Source: Paraglaciecola hydrolytica
Lineage (GTDB): Bacteria; Pseudomonadota; Gammaproteobacteria; Enterobacterales; Alteromonadaceae
Assembly: GCF_001565895.1 (NCBI RefSeq)
Contig: NZ_LSNE01000003.1
Location: forward strand, 912,380 to 976,379
Length of the DNA stretch: 64,000 nt
Reading direction: 5' to 3'
This document shows, one piece after another, positions 9,369 through 17,585 of the stretch. Each line of letters opens with the position of its first letter. Position 1 is the stretch's first letter. The translations under genes were made by a program, and so were the position numbers. The notes below the pieces were generated by a model. The model was not told where the DNA came from, made no database searches, and saw nothing but the letters and a program-made list of their open reading frames with translations.

Positions 9369-10649
9369 CTACATTTTTCCAGAACACTTACCAGTAGAAA
9401 CATCGTAGTTGCCACATGACATAGGAGGAGTCCAATCCGACATCAGGTTTTTAGAGCTAGGTAAAAAGTCAGACCAGGCATCACCAATAACGGTATCTGC
9501 TGTTTGCCATACCACTTCAACTTGGCCGTCGTCTTGGATTTCGCCAATAAATACCGGCTTAGACAAATGATGGTTAGCGTTCATGACAGCTATGCCACCG
9601 GTAAGGTTAGGCACAGTGACGCCGATCATGGCTTGTTCAACCGCATCGACGTTGGTGCTACCCACTTTCTCAACCGCTTTGGCCCACATTTTGAAACCGA
9701 TATAGGTGGCTTCCATTGGATCGTTAGTCACACGTTTGTCGTCTTTGATGTATTTTTTCCACTTAGCGATAAACTCTGAGTTGCCTTCAGATTCAATGCT
9801 TTGGAAATAATTCCATGCGGCTAAATGACCCACCAATGGCTTAGTATCAAAGCCTGAAAGTTCTTCTTCACCGACTGAGAAAGCCACCACGGGAATATCT
9901 TGAGCGGAAATACCTTGGTTACCCAATTCTTTATAAAAGGGGATGTTAGCATCACCGTTAACGGTTGATACCACTGCAGTTTTCATGCCCGCAGAACCAA
10001 ACTTTTTCACATCAGATACTATGCCTTGCCAATCAGAATGACCAAAAGGTGTGTAGTTGATCATGATGTCTTTATCTTTGACGCCCTTGGATTTTAAGTA
10101 GGCTTCCAGAATTTTATTGGTGGTACGTGGATAAACATAATCAGTACCTAACAATACCCAACGAGTCGCGCCAATTTCATTCATTAAATAATCAACCGCT
10201 GGAATTGCTTGTTGATTAGGTGCCGCGCCGGTGTAAAACACGTTTTTAGACGACTCTTCACCTTCATATTGCACGGGATAAAACAGTAAACCGTTAAGTT
10301 CTTCAATCACCGGTAATACTGATTTACGTGAAACTGAAGTCCAGCAACCAAAGATGACATCCACCTTTTCTTTGGCGAGTAATTCACGAGTTTTTTCTGC
10401 AAACAAAGGCCAGTTAGAGGCAGGGTCAACCACTACGGCTTCAAGCTTTTTACCTAACAAACCACCCATTTTATTTTGCTCTTCGATCATCATCAAAACG
10501 GTGTCTTTGAGGGTGGTTTCACTGATGGCCATAGTGCCCGACAATGAATGTAGAACACCTACTTTGATGGTGTCGGCGGCGCTTGCTACTTGACTAACTA
10601 AACTGCTAGCGATAATTGAGCTAGCAATAAGGAGCTTTTTAAATTTCAT
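9369..10649 (-). CDS. urtA: Urea ABC transporter substrate-binding protein UrtA
   Basis: UrtA is the periplasmic urea-binding protein (type I fold, Peripla_BP_5/LivJ-like). The 426-residue precursor has a signal peptide ending AMASAA-like at SQVASA (residue 24). The mature part begins DTIKVGVLHSLSGTMAISE, the family's first strand. VDVIFGCWTSVSRKSVLPV, GLLFYPVQYEGEE and NVFYTGAAPNQQAIPA are diagnostic UrtA/AmiC-like blocks. It lies 41 bases downstream of the porin and is separated from urtB by a strong terminator, so its transcript probably exists in excess. The C-terminal CGNYDVSTGKCSGKM holds two cysteines that could form a disulfide. Confidence 0.96.
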   Translation of the reverse strand: MKFKKLLIASSIIASSLVSQVASAADTIKVGVLHSLSGTMAISETTLKDTVLMMIEEQNKMGGLLGKKLEAVVVDPASNWPLFAEKTRELLAKEKVDVIFGCWTSVSRKSVLPVIEELNGLLFYPVQYEGEESSKNVFYTGAAPNQQAIPAVDYLMNEIGATRWVLLGTDYVYPRTTNKILEAYLKSKGVKDKDIMINYTPFGHSDWQGIVSDVKKFGSAGMKTAVVSTVNGDANIPFYKELGNQGISAQDIPVVAFSVGEEELSGFDTKPLVGHLAAWNYFQSIESEGNSEFIAKWKKYIKDDKRVTNDPMEATYIGFKMWAKAVEKVGSTNVDAVEQAMIGVTVPNLTGGIAVMNANHHLSKPVFIGEIQDDGQVEVVWQTADTVIGDAWSDFLPSSKNLMSDWTPPMSCGNYDVSTGKCSGKM

Positions 10650-10690
10650 TATTCAATTCCTATTTTTATGCGGGTAATTTATATAAATGA

Positions 10691-11629
10691 TTAAAAGGTA
10701 ATCAGAGCTTCAACAGCCAAATAATCAACATCTACGCCATTGACTTCGTCCATGCGGTATTCAAACACCATCAATAAGTTGTCGTTAACTGAAAAGCTGG
10801 GCGAGATAGTGAAACCACTGGCATCTTCAAAAGAAACACCGGCAGCGTCTTCTACTTGGTAATCGTGGTATCTAAGTGTTAAACCAAAAGAACTAAACGC
10901 ATAATTTGCCATTAACAAATAACCATCTGCTTCACTGCCTGCAAACGCTGTGTCTTCAGAAGAGTTATATTCAGCGGCCAAGGTTAAAGAATCGGCTGAG
11001 TAAGAGGCCCAGGTATTTAACATCTTGGTATCGCCATCCACTGAATAAAAACCTTTAAACGTGAGGCTTTCGGTCGGCATAAACGCCACCATAGTTTCTA
11101 TACCTGGATGCTCAGAATCTGTTGATTGTGGGCCGGCTAAGTCGTTAACCACTGAAACCGCCACGGCAAATTTGTCGCCGCTATACAAAGCAGAGATACC
11201 TTGCTGATAATAACCATAAAAATACTGGGCATAACCGGTGCCTGAATACTGAAACAAACCCGTGGGCTCTTCAGCTTCCCAGCCCGAGTAGCTTAAAAAG
11301 CGACCGGCTTTTATGCTTAAGTTGTCAGATATTGCGTACGAGATAAAGGCTTGTTCAACATCCACACCTTCAGCATTATTTTGATATTCCACGTCCACTG
11401 TTGCGGTCAGTTTGTTGCCAAAATCATAGCCAAAATTTAATTCAACTTGGTCGATGCCAGAGTCATGAGATGAGCCCAGTCCATCCACATCGATAGACAA
11501 ATAGGACATGTCAATAAAACCACTCACACTTAGATTTTTAGCTGATATTTCAGCTTGTGCAGCAGTGGTCATGCCTAGAGATAGCAAAAGTGTTGCGGCT
11601 ATCGGGGTAAATTTAGTGCGTAGGTTCAT
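10691..11629 (-). CDS. Outer-membrane porin, FmdC/OmpL-like beta-barrel
   Basis: This is a predicted outer-membrane beta-barrel of 312 residues with a signal peptide (residues 1-26, cleavage after TTAAQA). The mature part is rich in alternating hydrophobic and polar strands with aromatic girdles (YFYGYYQQGISALYSG), and it ends in a terminal strand VEALITF with the C-terminal phenylalanine needed for barrel assembly. It resembles the beta-barrel porin-2 family that includes FmdC, described with amide/urea uptake genes in Methylophilus; that family assignment is from memory. It is the first gene of the minus-strand urea operon, 41 bases before urtA. A role as urea entry pore is inferred from position only. 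Confidence 0.8.
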   Translation of the reverse strand: MNLRTKFTPIAATLLLSLGMTTAAQAEISAKNLSVSGFIDMSYLSIDVDGLGSSHDSGIDQVELNFGYDFGNKLTATVDVEYQNNAEGVDVEQAFISYAISDNLSIKAGRFLSYSGWEAEEPTGLFQYSGTGYAQYFYGYYQQGISALYSGDKFAVAVSVVNDLAGPQSTDSEHPGIETMVAFMPTESLTFKGFYSVDGDTKMLNTWASYSADSLTLAAEYNSSEDTAFAGSEADGYLLMANYAFSSFGLTLRYHDYQVEDAAGVSFEDASGFTISPSFSVNDNLLMVFEYRMDEVNGVDVDYLAVEALITF

Positions 11630-11757
11630 GGTAGTTTTCCAGTAGTAAAGTTAAAAAGTCCGTTAACAATGTGTGTTTAGTTTTTGCTTTTTTTACTTTT
11701 GTTGAGAATGCCGCTTAATGCACAAAGCGATTTACGACTGGGTTTAGTATGTGCTGG

Positions 11758-11817
11758 ATTGGCAAGTAACAATATTGGCAAAAACGCGCACTAGGCTACG
11801 TAAAACTGCGCATAGGC
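11758..11817 (+). promoter_or_regulatory. Paired direct repeats in the divergent porin / kinase promoter region
   Basis: The 348-base gap from 11630 to 11977 separates the porin operon from the sensor kinase. In it ATTGGCAA occurs at 11758-11765 and 11774-11781 (16-base period). A second pair, GCGCA-TAGGC with one insertion, occurs at 11786-11796 and 11808-11817 (about 21-base offset, two helical turns), flanking TACGTAAAAC. Such phased repeats are typical of dimeric regulator sites. The linked LuxR-type response regulator is the obvious candidate, but this is inference. I see no convincing sigma-54 promoter here. Confidence 0.4.
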
Positions 11818-11977
11818 AGAGGGAGAGGGATTGTGTAGGATACGCGCGTGCGTTATATCTTTAAAATCCCGGATTCTTATAGGTAAAAGTAAGCAGAGTC
11901 ACTGGCGAAAAAGACTGGCTCGAAGTTGGCGCAAGGCTTGTAACACTAGCCACTCAAAGGAAAAAACTAGGCAGTTC

Positions 11978-14900
11978 ATGCATTCGATAGAAAATATATT
12001 ACCCACACGCAGAACCTACAACAAACTTGTTGCCAATGAGATGATGGAAGATTTTGCCCTGCGTTTTACCGCCCGGCGCGCACGTCAATGGTCCATGAGT
12101 CGCATTGCCGCTACGGCATTGGGTACAGTGTCATTTTTAGTCTTAGAAGCCATTGGCGGCGCCATCACCTTAAACTTTGGTTTTGCCAACTCGGTTTGGG
12201 CAATCTTAGCCTTGATTGCAGTGGTATTTCTGACCGGTTTACCCATCAGCTACTACGCCGCCAAGTATGGGGTAGATATAGACTTACTCAGTCGTGGTGC
12301 GGGTTTTGGGTATATCGGCTCCACCATAGCATCATTGGTTTACGCCTCGTTTACCTTTATCTTTTTTGCCCTCGAAGCCGCCATTATGTCTATGGCCTTG
12401 CAGATATTATTTGGTTTGCCACTGGCCATTGGTTATGTGGTCAGCGCGCTGGTAGTGCTGCCACTTGTCACTCACGGTATCGCCTATATCAGCCGCTTTC
12501 AGGTGTGGACCCAACCCTTGTGGATCATCCTACAACTGGCCCCTCTGTATTTTGTATTTCGCCATGAAGACAGCCATTTTCTTGAGTGGATTAGCTTTAA
12601 TGGTACGGCAGGCAGTGAAGGCCAGTCATTCAACATCATGTTGTTTGGGGCTGCGTCTGCGGTTTTGTTGTCGTTGGTGGCACAAATTGGTGAACAAGTG
12701 GATTTTCTGCGCTTTTTGCCCGAATCACCTAAACGCTCAACCTGGCGCTGGTGGGCTGCACTTATCACGGCCGGCCCCGGCTGGATCATCTTTGGCGCGC
12801 TTAAACTTTTATTGGGCTCTTTTCTGGCTTATTTTGCGCTGACTCAGGGGGTACCAGCAGCACTGGCAGCAGATCCGGCACATATGTACAATTTGGCCTA
12901 CAGTCTGGTGTTTGATAATCCCACCATCGCCATTATCGTAGCGTGCAGCTTTGTGGTGCTTTCGCAGTTAAAAATCAATGTCGCCAATGCCTATGCTGGC
13001 TCCTTAGCCTGGTCGAACTTTTTTTCGCGAGTCACGCATAACCATCCAGGGCGCGTAGTGTGGATGGTTTTTAACGTTGCCATTGCGTTGTTATTAATGG
13101 AGCTGGGGATATACCAAACCATTGAAAGCATGCTGTCGGTGTATTCAGTCATCGTACTGGCCTGGCTAAGCTCAGTGGTCGCTGACTTGATTATCAATAA
13201 ACCCTTGGGCCTTAGCCCCAAACACATTGAATTCAGACGGGCCAAGTTATATGACATTAACCCAGTCGGCGTGGGCTCGATGATCATCGCCACCTTTGTG
13301 GGTTTTACCGCCCATTTTAATTGGTATGGTGAAACCGCCCAGGCGTTGGGCTCGTTTATTGCCTGTGGTTTGCCTTTTGTCACCGTGCCTGTGATTGGGT
13401 ATTTAACCAAGGGCAAATATTATCTGGTTAAAAATCCGCAAACGCCCATTACAGTCACAACACGCTGTCATATTTGTGAAAACGAATTTGAACAAGAAGA
13501 CATGAGTTATTGCCCGGCCTATCAAAAGCCGATTTGTTCTTTATGCTGCTCATTGGATGTGCGCTGTGGGGATAAATGTCGGCCAGATGCCACGTTATCT
13601 AAACAATCCCAGCACTTTTTTAAACGTTTCCTGAGTACCCGTTTATTACACCTAATGACAACTCCGCTGGCCCAATTTATTACGTTAACCTTGGGTATGA
13701 GCATTATCGGCGCCGGTATTTTGTTTTTGATCTACCTGCAAGTACCGCTGGCAGACGAAGCGGTTAAAGATGTATTTAAAGTCACCTTAGTGAAAATATT
13801 TTTCTTGTTGTTGATCATCATCGGCATCGTCAGTTGGCTGTTTATTTTAGCCCGTAACAGCAATCAATTAGCCCTCAAAGAATTACGTTCATTGGCAGAA
13901 GTACTGGCCACGGAAATCAACGCCCATGAACACACTTCTCTGGCGCTGCAAGATGCCAAAGTGGTGGCCGAATCTGCCAATGAGGCCAAAAGCCGTTATT
14001 TGGCAGGTCTTAGCCATGAATTGCGCACCCCTTTAAATGTTATGTTGGGGTATGCGCAACTGCTCAGTCAAGACGAAACCCTACCCCTTAAACAACGGGA
14101 TATTCTGGGCATAGTGCGGCGTAACGGCGAACATTTGGCTGATTTGATTGAAGGTTTATTGGAGATTTCAAAAATTGAAGCAGGCCGAGTCACTCTGCAT
14201 CGTGACGAGATCAATCTAAAAACCACCCTGCAACAATTGGTGGATATGTTCCAGATGATTGCGCGGCAAAAAAACATCGAATTTCATTATTTGCCCAGTC
14301 TTAATTTGCCAGAAATAGTCACCACTGATAAACAGCGTTTTCGGCAGATTTTGATTAACTTAATTTCTAACGCGATTAAGTTTACCGAACAAGGCTCGGT
14401 CAGTTTAAAAATTACTTATCGTAACCAAGTGGCGACTTTTAGCATTATTGATAGCGGCATTGGCATTGCCAAAAGTGACCAAGACGCCATATTCAAACCT
14501 TTTGAACAAATCCGTAATGCTCAAACTCAGGCCATTGGTGGAACTGGCTTGGGCTTGACGATTTCGCGCTCACTCACCGAATTAATGGGCGGCGAAATTA
14601 CCTTGAGCAGTGAACTGGGTAAAGGTTCTACTTTTAATTTACGTTTGATGTTAGTGGCGCCAAGTAAACAAAATATCAAAGCCGAGTTTACGCCCTCTAA
14701 AACGATTGGTTACCATGGTGACCGTCAAACAGTGTTGATCATTGACGATGAAATCAATCAACGTTTAATGATGTCTGAGATCCTGACTCCCTTAGGATTT
14801 AACGTATTATTGGCCCATGATGCCGCCTCGGGCTTGTTACAACTAAGTCAGTCACACATCGACTTACTTATTTTGGATGTGCGCATGCCTGATGTGGATG

Positions 14901-15358
14901 GTTGGCAAATGGCCAAGCAATTACGTGAACTAGCCTATAATATGCCTATTTTGATGGTGTCAGCCAATGCTCGTGATGCGGATCATACTCAGGCTGCCGA
15001 CGGTTACCATAATGGCTATATGGCCAAACCTATAAACTTGCAGGCCTTGGTCAATACCATAGGTGGGCTACTCAATCTGCAATGGCAATATCAAGAAAAT
15101 ATAGCCATTGATAATGTTTCCAGTAAACCGGCTACTCGGCGTAAAACACGTATTGGCAAAAAGCACTACCGAGAGTTGATCACCTTGGCAGAAATCGGTT
15201 ATTTGTCAGGTTTCAACGACAAATTTGCCCAGCTACAACAAAACTTTGATTTACCCACCGAGGTGAGTCAACAAATCAAGACTTACGTTGAGCTATGTAA
15301 TTTTCCCAAAATCATTCAGTACTTAGAGGAACGGTGTCATGCAGAACACAATGAGTGA
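11978..15358 (+). CDS. Hybrid histidine kinase with NCS1-type transporter sensor domain
   Basis: This is a membrane sensor kinase of 1126 residues. Residues about 10-480 form a multi-span transporter-like domain resembling the NCS1 cytosine/purine/allantoin permeases (opening RTYNKLVANEMMEDFALRF, then VLEAIGGAITLNFGF). Residues 497-534 hold eight cysteines (CHIC...CPAYQKPIC SLCC...C..KC). Two more membrane segments follow (565-588, 603-625). The kinase part has H680 in LAGLSHELRTPLN, N798, DSGIG at 825 and GTGLGL at 855. A receiver domain follows with phospho-acceptor D967 and a helical tail. I chose ATG 11978 because residues encoded upstream look random. The next gene encodes a response regulator and overlaps it. 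Probable role: sensing urea, an amide or a purine-derived compound; the ligand is unproven. Confidence 0.85.
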   Translation: MHSIENILPTRRTYNKLVANEMMEDFALRFTARRARQWSMSRIAATALGTVSFLVLEAIGGAITLNFGFANSVWAILALIAVVFLTGLPISYYAAKYGVDIDLLSRGAGFGYIGSTIASLVYASFTFIFFALEAAIMSMALQILFGLPLAIGYVVSALVVLPLVTHGIAYISRFQVWTQPLWIILQLAPLYFVFRHEDSHFLEWISFNGTAGSEGQSFNIMLFGAASAVLLSLVAQIGEQVDFLRFLPESPKRSTWRWWAALITAGPGWIIFGALKLLLGSFLAYFALTQGVPAALAADPAHMYNLAYSLVFDNPTIAIIVACSFVVLSQLKINVANAYAGSLAWSNFFSRVTHNHPGRVVWMVFNVAIALLLMELGIYQTIESMLSVYSVIVLAWLSSVVADLIINKPLGLSPKHIEFRRAKLYDINPVGVGSMIIATFVGFTAHFNWYGETAQALGSFIACGLPFVTVPVIGYLTKGKYYLVKNPQTPITVTTRCHICENEFEQEDMSYCPAYQKPICSLCCSLDVRCGDKCRPDATLSKQSQHFFKRFLSTRLLHLMTTPLAQFITLTLGMSIIGAGILFLIYLQVPLADEAVKDVFKVTLVKIFFLLLIIIGIVSWLFILARNSNQLALKELRSLAEVLATEINAHEHTSLALQDAKVVAESANEAKSRYLAGLSHELRTPLNVMLGYAQLLSQDETLPLKQRDILGIVRRNGEHLADLIEGLLEISKIEAGRVTLHRDEINLKTTLQQLVDMFQMIARQKNIEFHYLPSLNLPEIVTTDKQRFRQILINLISNAIKFTEQGSVSLKITYRNQVATFSIIDSGIGIAKSDQDAIFKPFEQIRNAQTQAIGGTGLGLTISRSLTELMGGEITLSSELGKGSTFNLRLMLVAPSKQNIKAEFTPSKTIGYHGDRQTVLIIDDEINQRLMMSEILTPLGFNVLLAHDAASGLLQLSQSHIDLLILDVRMPDVDGWQMAKQLRELAYNMPILMVSANARDADHTQAADGYHNGYMAKPINLQALVNTIGGLLNLQWQYQENIAIDNVSSKPATRRKTRIGKKHYRELITLAEIGYLSGFNDKFAQLQQNFDLPTEVSQQIKTYVELCNFPKIIQYLEERCHAEHNE

Positions 15359-16226
15359 TGTCGTATTAGTCGTGGATGATTCACCTGAGTCTTTGGGCAT
15401 GCTCAATATCGCTTTGAACAATCAGGGTTTTACCGCGCTGGTGGCATTAAATGGCATTCAAGCCTTGGCGATTGCCGAAAAAGTGCGCCCCGACGTGGTA
15501 CTACTCGATGCCTTGATGCCTGAAATGGATGGTTTTGAAACCTGCCGAAGACTCAAACAAAACCTACCTAATACCCCGGTTATCTTTATGACGGGGCTGA
15601 GTGATGTAGAAGATATTGTTAAGGGTTTTGAAGCGGGTGGTATTGATTATGTAACCAAACCCATCTCACCCGATGAAGTGATTGCCCGCATTAAAACTCA
15701 CATTCGCACGGCCAAACAAGCGCTAAGCGCCCATGATGCATTGGATCATGCAGGCAATACGGTATTTTGTGTCAATGAGTTAGGGCGATTGTCGTGGGCC
15801 ACGCCTAGAGTGCATCAGCTAATGGATACACTGGCTAGCACTGACGCTAGCCCTTGGGCCACTATCGCACCGCTTATCAAACAGTGGCTGCAAGGAGATC
15901 ATTCGCAAGATTTACTGATCCCTAGTTTTAGTCAGCCGATTAAACTGGCTTATGAACGCCAGCAAAACGATAAACATTTGTTACGTATTATCCAAGCCAA
16001 AACCGAAAAAACGCCGGCGGATCTGCAACAAAGCCTGCCCATCACCAAGCGCGAATCCGAGGTGTTGTATTGGGTGTCTTACGGAAAAACTAGTTGGGAA
16101 ATTGCACAAATTCTTAGCATGAGCCCACGTACGGTGAATAAACACCTAGAGCAAATTTATAAAAAACTCGGCGTGGATAACCGGACCTCGGCAGCGGCGA
16201 TTTCTCTGAGGATCTTAGGGGTATAA
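15339..16226 (+). CDS. LuxR/NarL-type response regulator
   Basis: This is a 295-residue DNA-binding response regulator. The receiver domain (residues 6-125) has the acidic pair in VVDDS, the phospho-acceptor D57 in VVLLDALMPEMDGF, and K107 in VTKPIS. A middle region of about 90 residues has no recognised fold. The C-terminal GerE helix-turn-helix (about 228-290) reads ITKRESEVLYWVSYGKTSWE and SMSPRTVNKHLEQIYKKLGV. GAGGA is eight bases before the ATG, and the gene overlaps the hybrid kinase by 20 bases, so the two are translationally coupled. The likely target is the divergent porin-urt-ure operon, but no binding site has been shown. Confidence 0.9.
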   Translation: MQNTMSDVVLVVDDSPESLGMLNIALNNQGFTALVALNGIQALAIAEKVRPDVVLLDALMPEMDGFETCRRLKQNLPNTPVIFMTGLSDVEDIVKGFEAGGIDYVTKPISPDEVIARIKTHIRTAKQALSAHDALDHAGNTVFCVNELGRLSWATPRVHQLMDTLASTDASPWATIAPLIKQWLQGDHSQDLLIPSFSQPIKLAYERQQNDKHLLRIIQAKTEKTPADLQQSLPITKRESEVLYWVSYGKTSWEIAQILSMSPRTVNKHLEQIYKKLGVDNRTSAAAISLRILGV

Positions 16227-16260
16227 GCCTGAGAGATAAGCACTGCATGTGCATAATGTT

Positions 16261-16284
16261 TCGCAGCTAAAGCCGCTTCTACAA
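16261..16284 (-). repeat. REP-like palindromic element (single copy in window)
   Basis: On the minus strand this reads TGTAGAAGCGGCTTTAGCTG followed by CGA, with an imperfect stem GCGGC-TTTA-GCTGC. The layout (GTAGxAGCGGCTTxAGCxGC) resembles the REP elements dispersed in many gammaproteobacterial genomes. It lies between two convergent genes, as REPs commonly do, and may also act as a weak terminator. I found no second copy in this window, so its repeat status is inferred. Confidence 0.4.
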
Positions 16285-16290
16285 AAAATA

Positions 16291-16563
16291 TTAATGGTTC
16301 ATCTGATTATCCAACCATTGCCTGATTAAACGAGACTTCGCCAAACCTGTTTGACGCGACAAGGCATTTAACTTTGCAATGGCGACCTTACCCAAGGTAA
16401 AGGTCGCTCGCTTTAATGGCTCGTCCGACAAGCCTGGCTCTTCATGCATTGAAATCAATTTCAATCCACAAGCATAATATTCGGCGCCTTGGATAAACTC
16501 ATCTACGCTAAGATTTTGGTGCTCAGCCGACGGCGCGGATTTTTTCAAACTGCTCAGTGACAT
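16291..16563 (-). CDS. Small ribbon-helix-helix-like partner of ParA
   Basis: This is a 90-residue basic protein. Its C-terminal half (residues 52-88) begins RATFTLGKVAIAKLNALSRQ and continues TGLAKSRLIRQWLDNQ, which fits a ribbon-helix-helix pattern: one strand, then two amphipathic helices. The N-terminal half is polar and probably flexible, as in ParG-like proteins. I chose ATG 16563 because AAGGA lies seven bases upstream; a longer reading frame from 16626 lacks that support. It overlaps the end of the ParA-like gene by 41 bases in another frame. In plasmid systems such small proteins bind DNA and stimulate the ParA ATPase; the same role here is inferred. Confidence 0.65.
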   Translation of the reverse strand: MSLSSLKKSAPSAEHQNLSVDEFIQGAEYYACGLKLISMHEEPGLSDEPLKRATFTLGKVAIAKLNALSRQTGLAKSRLIRQWLDNQMNH

Positions 16564-17212
16564 TGTGCTGTCCTTTACTAAAAAGTTCTTCAACCATCGC
16601 GCGGATCTCGGCAGCGGCCTTGCCATCAGGTTCGATTTCCATCACCGACTTGCCTGATTCTTCGCTGTCATCATAAATATTGCGGGCATACGTAATGGCA
16701 TCGAGCACATCCACTTCAAATGAACGACAAACGTCTTTGGCCTCCAATATGCGTGACGCTAATGAGGGCAATGCAGGACATTGAGTGATCACAAAGGCGG
16801 CATTCATTTTAGGATTGACCATTTTACAGGTCGAAACGATGTCTTCCATGTGGGTCACGGTTTTTAGGTCACGGCGTTTAGGACGTAAAGGAATTAAAAT
16901 ATGGTCAGCCACTGACATGGATGAACGTAAGGCCAAATTATCCTGACCACCACAATCGACAATCACGTATTGGTAATGTTTACTCAAACTCAATAATTCA
17001 TTACGGATTTTACCGTAAAGTTGCACACAATTGATGTTACTGAGTTTGGATGAGCTGTTGCGTTCTTGGATCCAATCTGAGGTAGTGCGCTGTGGATCAC
17101 AATCCACCATTAATACGGTGGATTTTTTTTCGGTGCGTAAATACACCGCAATATTTTGTGCTAGACAGCTTTTACCGCTGCCACCTTTTTCACCGCCAAC
17201 TAAAATAATCAT
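16523..17212 (-). CDS. Orphan ParA-family ATPase
   Basis: This is a 229-residue ParA/MinD-type ATPase. The deviant Walker A motif KGGSGKS occupies residues 9-15, with signature lysine K9. A second conserved block MVDCDPQRTTSDW follows at about 35-47, and Walker B-like YVIVDCGGQD at about 81-90. It lacks an N-terminal DNA-binding extension, like small plasmid ParAs and chromosomal MipZ/ParC-type orphans. It is not next to gidAB or an origin, so it is unlikely to be the main chromosome-partition ParA. AAGGA precedes the ATG. The overlapping ribbon-helix-helix gene suggests a two-gene positioning cassette; the cargo is unknown. Confidence 0.85.
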   Translation of the reverse strand: MIILVGGEKGGSGKSCLAQNIAVYLRTEKKSTVLMVDCDPQRTTSDWIQERNSSSKLSNINCVQLYGKIRNELLSLSKHYQYVIVDCGGQDNLALRSSMSVADHILIPLRPKRRDLKTVTHMEDIVSTCKMVNPKMNAAFVITQCPALPSLASRILEAKDVCRSFEVDVLDAITYARNIYDDSEESGKSVMEIEPDGKAAAEIRAMVEELFSKGQHNVTEQFEKIRAVG

Positions 17213-17227
17213 ATTTTTATCCTTAAA

Positions 17228-17259
17228 AACGAGGCTCTGCTGGTTCAGAGCTGGTCGTT
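17228..17259. promoter_or_regulatory. Inverted repeat in the parA leader
   Basis: AACGA (17228-17232) and GCTCTG (17234-17239) are mirrored by CAGAGC (17246-17251) and TCGTT (17255-17259) around the loop CTGGTT. The repeat lies 16 bases upstream of the ParA-like start. It could be an operator or partition-like site for the ribbon-helix-helix protein, or an RNA hairpin in the leader. The rest of the 373-base gap up to 17585 shows nothing else I can support. Confidence 0.4.
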
Positions 17260-17585
17260 AACAACTGAGATAATGCGTAAAATATGAAAAAGAAGTTCCA
17301 AGCTCTTAAATAAACAAGCTTGTCTGGTAACCCCGCTATCATAGTGCTTACTGTTGTTCAGCGCCTTAGACCGGAAGCTTTGCGTCACAGACTTTCATCT
17401 GTTTTGCCTTTTTCACAATGACAACATAAAACGCTGGGAACTATTTTTCCACTCAAACAGGGCATAGCCAATTATTACTAAGGATTAGATTTCATACCCA
17501 AGCACAAGTTAAAACTGCAGATTTGCTTTATAGATCTTGGTCGTTTATCTTCTCTAAATTAACTAAAGAAATCCAAGGAAGAAAC

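Noticed and set aside
11758-11781. Sigma-54 promoter suggested by the TGGCA elements
   Set aside because: The GG and GC elements do not have the -24/-12 spacing; they are simply direct repeats of ATTGGCAA.
11831-11977. Longer N-terminus for the transporter-kinase from 11831
   Set aside because: The 49 extra residues are Arg/Ser/Cys-rich and unlike any NCS1 N-terminus; ATG 11978 begins family-like sequence.
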